This document shows positions 28,549 through 52,500 of a DNA stretch of 52,500 bases, piece by piece. Each line of letters starts with the position of its first letter. Positions within the stretch are counted from its first letter, which is position 1. Where the stretch lies: contig JAPMOS010000036.1 in the NCBI GenBank assembly GCA_027972325.1, positions 218,351-270,850 on the forward strand. Reading direction: 5' to 3'. The position numbers and the translations under genes are program-made. This stretch comes from Paratrimastix pyriformis (taxonomy: Eukaryota; Preaxostyla; Paratrimastigidae). Under the pieces are notes generated by a model. The model searched no databases and had not been told where the DNA came from. It saw only the letters and a list, made by a program, of their open reading frames with translations.

Positions 28549-29073
28549 TTTTCCAACCCGGCCCTCACTTCTTTCTTTTTTTCCCCCGTCCTCTTGCGCA
28601 TAGCGTGGCCACCTCTGCGCCTGCCCCCCCTGCGCCTGCCCCCCTTGAAAACGGCCCCCACGCCTGAAAAGGGCCCCCCTTTGAAGGCTGTCACTGTTGT
28701 TCAATGCCTGGACAAAAAGCCGTGTTTGCGACGTGCATATGGCCGGACGCAGCGAGGCCAAGTGGCTCGACGCTGTTTTTGAATCGAAGCCCCCCCCCCC
28801 CCCCCACACACACACACACATCCACCGATTGTGTCCCCGAGAAAAACAAGGAATTTCGCAAACCGCCCGTGTCTCTCGGGGAGTGGTCGTAGTCACCCAA
28901 GAAGGCTGGTGTGTGTGTGTAAGGAGGACGAACATTTTAATAAATATTTGGTTCGAACTTGATCCAAATCTCATTTGCAAATGAATCGACATATTTAATT
29001 AATTAAACCGATATCGTTTTTACATTTGGTTGCCTCCTCGCGATGCTTTACAGGAGCTGCCCGCACCGGGTGA
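28549..29073. other. Intergenic region between convergent genes
   Basis: No gene recognised. It holds CTGCGCCTGCCCCCC repeats (28612-28650), a C run with CACACA (28790-28820) and an AT-rich patch with TTAATTAATTAA (28996-29007). Confidence 0.6.
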
Positions 29074-30264
29074 TCATGACGGAGCACTTGGGTGCCCCAT
29101 TGAGAGACCCCTTTCGGCCATCCGTTGGACAAGCTCCCTGCCTGCCCTGTTGACCACCAGCCCAAAGGCCACGTGTTTCTTGTCGAGGTAGACGGCACCG
29201 GTCGCGAGGGTGATGAAGAACTGACAGCCGTTGCTGTTTGGGCGGCCTGTGTGTGTGTGTGTGTGGGGGGGAGGAGGAGGAGGAGGAGGATGTGGAAGGC
29301 GGGATGGTGACAACGGGTTTCGGGTTTTGAGGATCGAGGAACAGTGGAAGGGGAAGAGCCAGATGACGGTGGCGTGACTGCGGATGCCCCACCAGGCTGG
29401 TCCTTTGAGTGACGGCGTTTATGGTGGTGATTGGGGGTGGGGTGGGGTGGGGGGGGATATACGGACCCAGGCCAGCCATGGACACGGTAAAGCAGCGGTT
29501 GTGCGAACTGTGCGAGATCTCATCGGGGAATGTCTACAGGAGGGGGAGGAGGGGGAGTGAGGTTTGGGAATATGACCGCGGGGTGGTTGAGATGATTCGG
29601 GCGGGAAAGGTGGTGGAATTGGGTGAGTCAGACCTCTCCGTAGATTGAATCGCTTCCCGTTCCATTGTGGTTGATAATGTCGCCACCCTAAAAAAACAAG
29701 CGATTGGTCCGTCATTCGGGCAGAAAGCATCGCAAGATGACTGACCTGGGCAACAAACCCTGGAAACAAAGGATAATCACCAAAGGTCACGATCAATCAG
29801 AAAAAAAAATAAGGCAGGAGCGGACACTGCATGATTCGATGGAAGGGTGTGCCGGCATAGGTTCGCGGGGTGCCATCGGGTCGGGTGGTGTCCCCAACAC
29901 AGATCCGCAAGAAATTCTCGGCTGTTCGAGGGGTATCATGGGCGTACAACTCAATGACGATTGTGCCCTCGGGGTGGTCATCGAAGGCAACATTGAGAAA
30001 AACGAACGGATTATTGTGCCGCTCAACATCAACAAATGCGGAAAAATATTGGGAATAATATTGAAACCAAGACTTACAACGGGTCGGTAAGGCCTTCAGG
30101 CTTTGATCCAAGGAATGTGCATGAAATAAACAGAGATCGGCGTTCCTTCTGATCAGAGAAGAGAATCTGCAATTGATCAAGAGAGACTTCCAGAAAGTCC
30201 GGAGATCCGCCAGCTTCAGAATCAACTCCAGCAGGTCATCAGGGAGCAAGGCGAAAAAGTCCAT
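29074..30264 (-). CDS. F-box plus cyclophilin (peptidyl-prolyl isomerase) fusion, about 248 aa
   Basis: Minus-strand exons 29826-30264, 29746-29759, 29634-29687, 29467-29533, 29074-29246 join in frame. Residues about 3-45 (ALLPDDLLELILKLADLRTF, then SLLINCRFSSLIRRN) form an F-box, which would bind Skp1 in an SCF ubiquitin ligase. From about residue 80 there is a cyclophilin domain: VFLNVAFDDHPEGTIVIELY, TPRTAENFLRICVG, TPFHRIM, FVAQGGDIINHNGTGSDSIY, SMAGL, NSNGCQFFITLA, HVAFGLVV. The catalytic Arg (FHRIM), the Gln (VAQGGD) and QFFI are present; the Trp usual for cyclosporin binding is replaced (LDKKHV). At the very end the conserved PKCSVMITRCGQL followed by TAA lies one frame away, so a single-base indel near 29100-29110, in a G run, is likely. 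Confidence 0.82.
29746..29759 (-). other. 14-nt micro-exon of the F-box/cyclophilin gene
   Basis: GGTTTGTTGCCCAG, flanked by TTTCCAG and GTCAGT on the minus strand, supplies WFVAQ between FHRIMQ and GGDIINHN. Without it the conserved FHRxx(F)xxQGGD motif and the frame are lost. Confidence 0.78.
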
Positions 30265-30331
30265 TCGATTTCTGACAGGGGCAAGTCGGGCTTCGCGGAG
30301 GGATTGGCTGTCATCCCGGAATTTGAATTTG
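30265..30331. promoter_or_regulatory. 67-bp divergent promoter region
   Basis: The ATG of the F-box/cyclophilin gene (30264, minus) and that of the F-box/LRR gene (30332, plus) are separated by only 67 bp. The stretch holds one ATTGG (CCAAT on the minus strand) at about 30302 and GAATTTGAATTTG at the plus-strand start, but no TATA box. Shared bidirectional control is inferred from spacing. Confidence 0.5.
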
Positions 30332-41480
<11,149 letters not shown>

Positions 41481-41636
41481 ATCGGATGTCTCTCTGATGC
41501 GAGCCATACAAATGGCCCCTCCACTTCTCTTTGTAAAATTTAGTGAGCCTCACACTCGCTCTCGGTTCGGACTCCTCAGCGCTGGCGTCGACGAGCTGGC
41601 GGAGTCAACCACTTCGGGATTGAGACTATTCTTCGG

Positions 41637-43042
<1,406 letters not shown>

Positions 43043-43639
43043 TGATGGTGTGGTGACGGGGTGATTGGGTGACGTTTGATGTTGATATGGGCGATGGGTG
43101 CGAAGGTGTCGTGTCGTTTCGGTCGGGCGGGTGGCCCCTTGTCCCATTTTCTTCTCCCTTGCCCTTGACCCTGAAACCTTGGCTGGTGGATCATAGGCAC
43201 ACGGCGGCGGCTGTAAGAGAACCAATACGTTCCTCGCATCCGCGTTCCGGTGGGGGGGCCCTGGGCCCAATGACTTCTCGGCAGGGGGAGACACCGTGCG
43301 GAGACAAGTGGGTGGGTGGTCGGCGATCTTCAGTTTTTTCTTGGAATGGGACGGCATCTCTGTTGGTTGAACACGCTATCTCTCGCACATTACCCAGTGT
43401 AGGAGGCAGAAAAAATCACAATCGAGCACAAAAGGTGTCAAGCCGCAAACCCCCGCATCCTTCCTCGCCCTCCTGTGTCGATGATGGTATCGCGTTGTGG
43501 CAACCTTGTGGAAGAAGAACTTTTGAACGAAGAAGAACCTTTTGAGATTCTCCTCTTGTAATTTTCAGTTAGCCTCCCACGAGGCTGCACTAACATGAGA
43601 AAGAAAGAAAGAAAGAAAGAACTGAAACTTTTGAGCGTA
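43043..43639. other. Intergenic region between the F-box gene and its truncated copy
   Basis: No gene recognised on either strand. A GAAA tetranucleotide run lies at 43600-43620. The plus-strand frame here is long but has no recognisable sequence. Confidence 0.6.
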
Positions 43640-44296
43640 CTGTAGCCTGCATCGCGCTGCGGTGAATCAGGCCCTGCGTCTCGGGTTCTCAACCGGGCGG
43701 ATGAACTCGGACCTCACTTTTGTCTCTCTCGATTTGGGCCTCCCAGGTTTTATGTGGAGACAAGTGGCCGCGTCTCAGAATATGGTGTTGATTATGTTGT
43801 CTCTCATCATGCCCAGCTACCCTATCGACCGCCCCTCGTCGACCCGAAGTCGGAATGGGCGCTCCCGCTCCAGAGAAGACTCAAGTCTGTTTCGACGGGG
43901 GGAAAAGTGCACGCTTTTCTCACACGTGCTTTCGCATTCCCGCCAACCACCAGATGGCACGGGTATCGACTCAAACCATTCGATGAATTGCGTATCACCA
44001 CCGCCAAGCATGCCCCGGTCCCACACCCTCTGGAGTTTAGACTGCACAGGGACTCGTTGTGTCAGGTGGCCATCCGGACACGCAAGGACAGTATGTTTGG
44101 AGGATGGTTCTTCTCTTCAACCATCCTTGGTGTCATCAGCCCTTACGACCCACTCCCCGAGGGGCACGTCCGCAGACGGCCCGAGTTTCAGATCGGCCGA
44201 CACCATCTTGAGCTCGAGAGCTGTTGTGCTCATTTGGCCCGGCCCCCCCCGGAGTGTAACGCATGGCGCGAAGGCGCGAGTAACCTTTCTTCTTGA
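43640..44296 (+). pseudogene. 5'-truncated copy of the F-box gene's C-terminal domain
   Basis: VLNRADELGPHFCLSRFGPP, RFYVETSGRVSEYGVDYVVS, LKSVSTGGKVHAFLTRAFAF and RWHGYRLKPFDELRITTAKH align one for one with residues about 130-260 of the gene at 41637. The F-box half and both introns are missing upstream. The C-terminal part is interrupted by the hairpin element starting at 44232. The middle remains open for about 180 codons, so decay is recent or the domain is still used. Confidence 0.65.
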
Positions 44297-44531
44297 ACTT
44301 GTCGCCTACGCCCTCGCAAATACACAGCATGTTCTCTCACTGCTGTCTGTTTTTTTGGGGGGGAATGAAGAAGATTCAGAGTCGCACGACACTTGTAAAA
44401 ATCTTGAGAAGGGGGGAGCAGAGAGAGAGAGAGAGACATTCTTTGTATTTGCGAGGGCGCAGGCGACAAGTTCAAGAAAGATTACTCGCGCCTTCGCGCC
44501 ATGCGTTACTCCGGGGGAGCCGGGCCAAATG
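44232..44531. mobile_element. MITE-like palindromic hairpin element, 300 bp
   Basis: The outer arms of about 100 bp are inverted copies: CATTTGGCCCGGC...GGAGT, AACGCATGGCGCGAAGGCGC, GAGTAA, TTCTTGAACTTGTCGCC and CCTCGCAAATACA are found at the left and, as reverse complement, at 44450-44531. The loop (about 44335-44440) has no coding sequence. It sits at the end of the truncated F-box copy. Related single arms lie at 34165, 47690 and 49210. Confidence 0.75.
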
Positions 44532-44602
44532 ACCCGTATGGTGGCTCCTCCCGGCCAGGGGCCCGCCTGGTGGGGGGCCGCCCAGTGATGGGTGTGGGTG
44601 TT

Positions 44603-44626
44603 GGGGGGGGGGGGGGGGGGGGGGGG
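44603..44626 (+). repeat. G24 homopolymer
   Basis: Uninterrupted G run just beyond the stop codon of the minus-strand small gene. Confidence 0.9.
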
Positions 44627-44629
44627 TGC

Positions 44630-45029
44630 TCAGGGGTGTGTGGGGCGGGAGTGCCCCGGGCGGCCGTCGCGGCGTGGCCAGGGCGCGGGGCCCGCCGCGG
44701 CAGCAGCGCCGTTGCGCATGGTCATGAGCGCGATGGCGTCCCGAACCAGGAGGGTCGAGACGGAGGAGAGGGCCCGCTGGAGGTCGGTTCGCGCGGCAGG
44801 GGGCTCAGCCGGTGTCAGGCGCGACAGGGCCTATGGTGGTTTTTCCCAGCGGGGAAAGACGGTGCCGCCGAGGTGAAGTGCCCTGGTGGTGGGGCCGGCA
44901 CAAGACATCCTCCTCCTTTCCTTCTCCCCCTCCCTCCTCCCTCCCTCCCCCCTCCCCCTCCCCCTCCCCCTCCCCCCCTCCCCAAACGACCAGAGAGACA
45001 ATTCGGCGGATTTGTTCAACCCAGCCCAT
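44630..45029 (-). CDS. Small hypothetical protein, 79 aa
   Basis: Two minus-strand exons, 44991-45029 (MGWVEQIRRIVSL) and 44630-44830, join in phase across a GTCGTT...CCATAG intron of 160 nt made largely of CCCTCC repeat. The second exon encodes a plausible amphipathic helix, RTDLQRALSSVSTLLVRDAI, followed by an Ala/Pro/Arg-rich end. No family recognised. It is downstream of and co-oriented with F-box/LRR copy 2, and could alternatively be a fragment of another gene. Confidence 0.35.
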
Positions 45030-45165
45030 GGGGTGGATGGGGCCCGGGCCAAAAGACTCGCCTGTACCTCCCCCCCGCCGGGGCACCCGCTTAAATGTAC
45101 ACAGAAATGCAACGGTCAAGAGACCGACAACCGCAAGGGACCAACCGCAGTGAATGGGATCCATC

Positions 45166-45229
45166 AGAAGAGGGCCATTTGATCCATCAGAAGAGGGCCA
45201 TTCGATCCAGAAGATGGCCATTTGATCCA

Positions 45230-45250
<21 letters not shown>
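45166..45250 (-). repeat. Echoes of the 3' end of F-box/LRR copy 2
   Basis: GATCCATCAGAAGAGGGCCA, which includes the reverse complement of the stop codon TGA, is repeated three to four times (45166-45245). This is an echo at a stop codon instead of a splice site. Confidence 0.85.

Positions 45251-52500
<7,250 letters not shown>

Overview
This window comes from a nuclear genome of a eukaryote, most likely a free-living protist. Every multi-exon gene here is split by spliceosomal introns, and four intact nuclear-type tRNA genes are present. Exons are GC-rich and many introns are filled with kilobases of CAT/GAT, CAG, GGT and other simple repeats. I cannot name the organism from sequence alone. 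The dominant 5' splice site is GTCYGY (position +3 is C), which is unusual for eukaryotes.

Layout. 251-14249 (+) is the 3' part of a Piezo mechanosensitive channel gene: 23 visible exons joining in one frame to about 1,060 residues, with tRNA-Lys, tRNA-Ile and tRNA-Gly lying inside its introns. 15162-15935 (+) is a small YeeE/YedE-type (DUF6691) membrane protein. 16090-17740 (-) is a beta-sandwich-like protein with a P/Q-rich tail. 17972-18625 (+) is a Cys-rich unknown. 19373-23577 (-) is a ten-exon SET-MYND (SMYD-type) lysine methyltransferase, followed by tRNA-Val. 24591-25583 (+) and 25851-28433 (+) are two NYN/PIN-like nuclease-domain genes. 29074-30264 (-) is an F-box plus cyclophilin fusion, divergently arranged, with only 67 bp between start codons, against 30332-41480 (+), a twelve-exon F-box/LRR-like gene. 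A tail-to-tail paralogue of the latter occupies 45230 to beyond 52500 (-). Between the pair lie a second F-box gene (41637-43042, +), a truncated copy of it (about 43640-44296), a palindromic MITE-like hairpin (44232-44531) and a small hypothetical gene (44630-45029, -).

The genes look like housekeeping, signalling and ubiquitin-ligase-adaptor functions and not an operon-like pathway. The more striking content is in the introns. Copies of the exon-intron boundary, including the splice site, are duplicated two to five times inside many introns ('splice-junction echoes'). tRNA genes sit 32-44 nt upstream of 3' splice sites so that their T-run terminators fall in the polypyrimidine tract. Genes fall into a short-intron class (about 47-100 nt) and a repeat-swollen class. 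Two micro-exons (16 and 14 nt) are needed to complete Piezo and cyclophilin. All homology calls are from memory of family motifs; no database search was possible.
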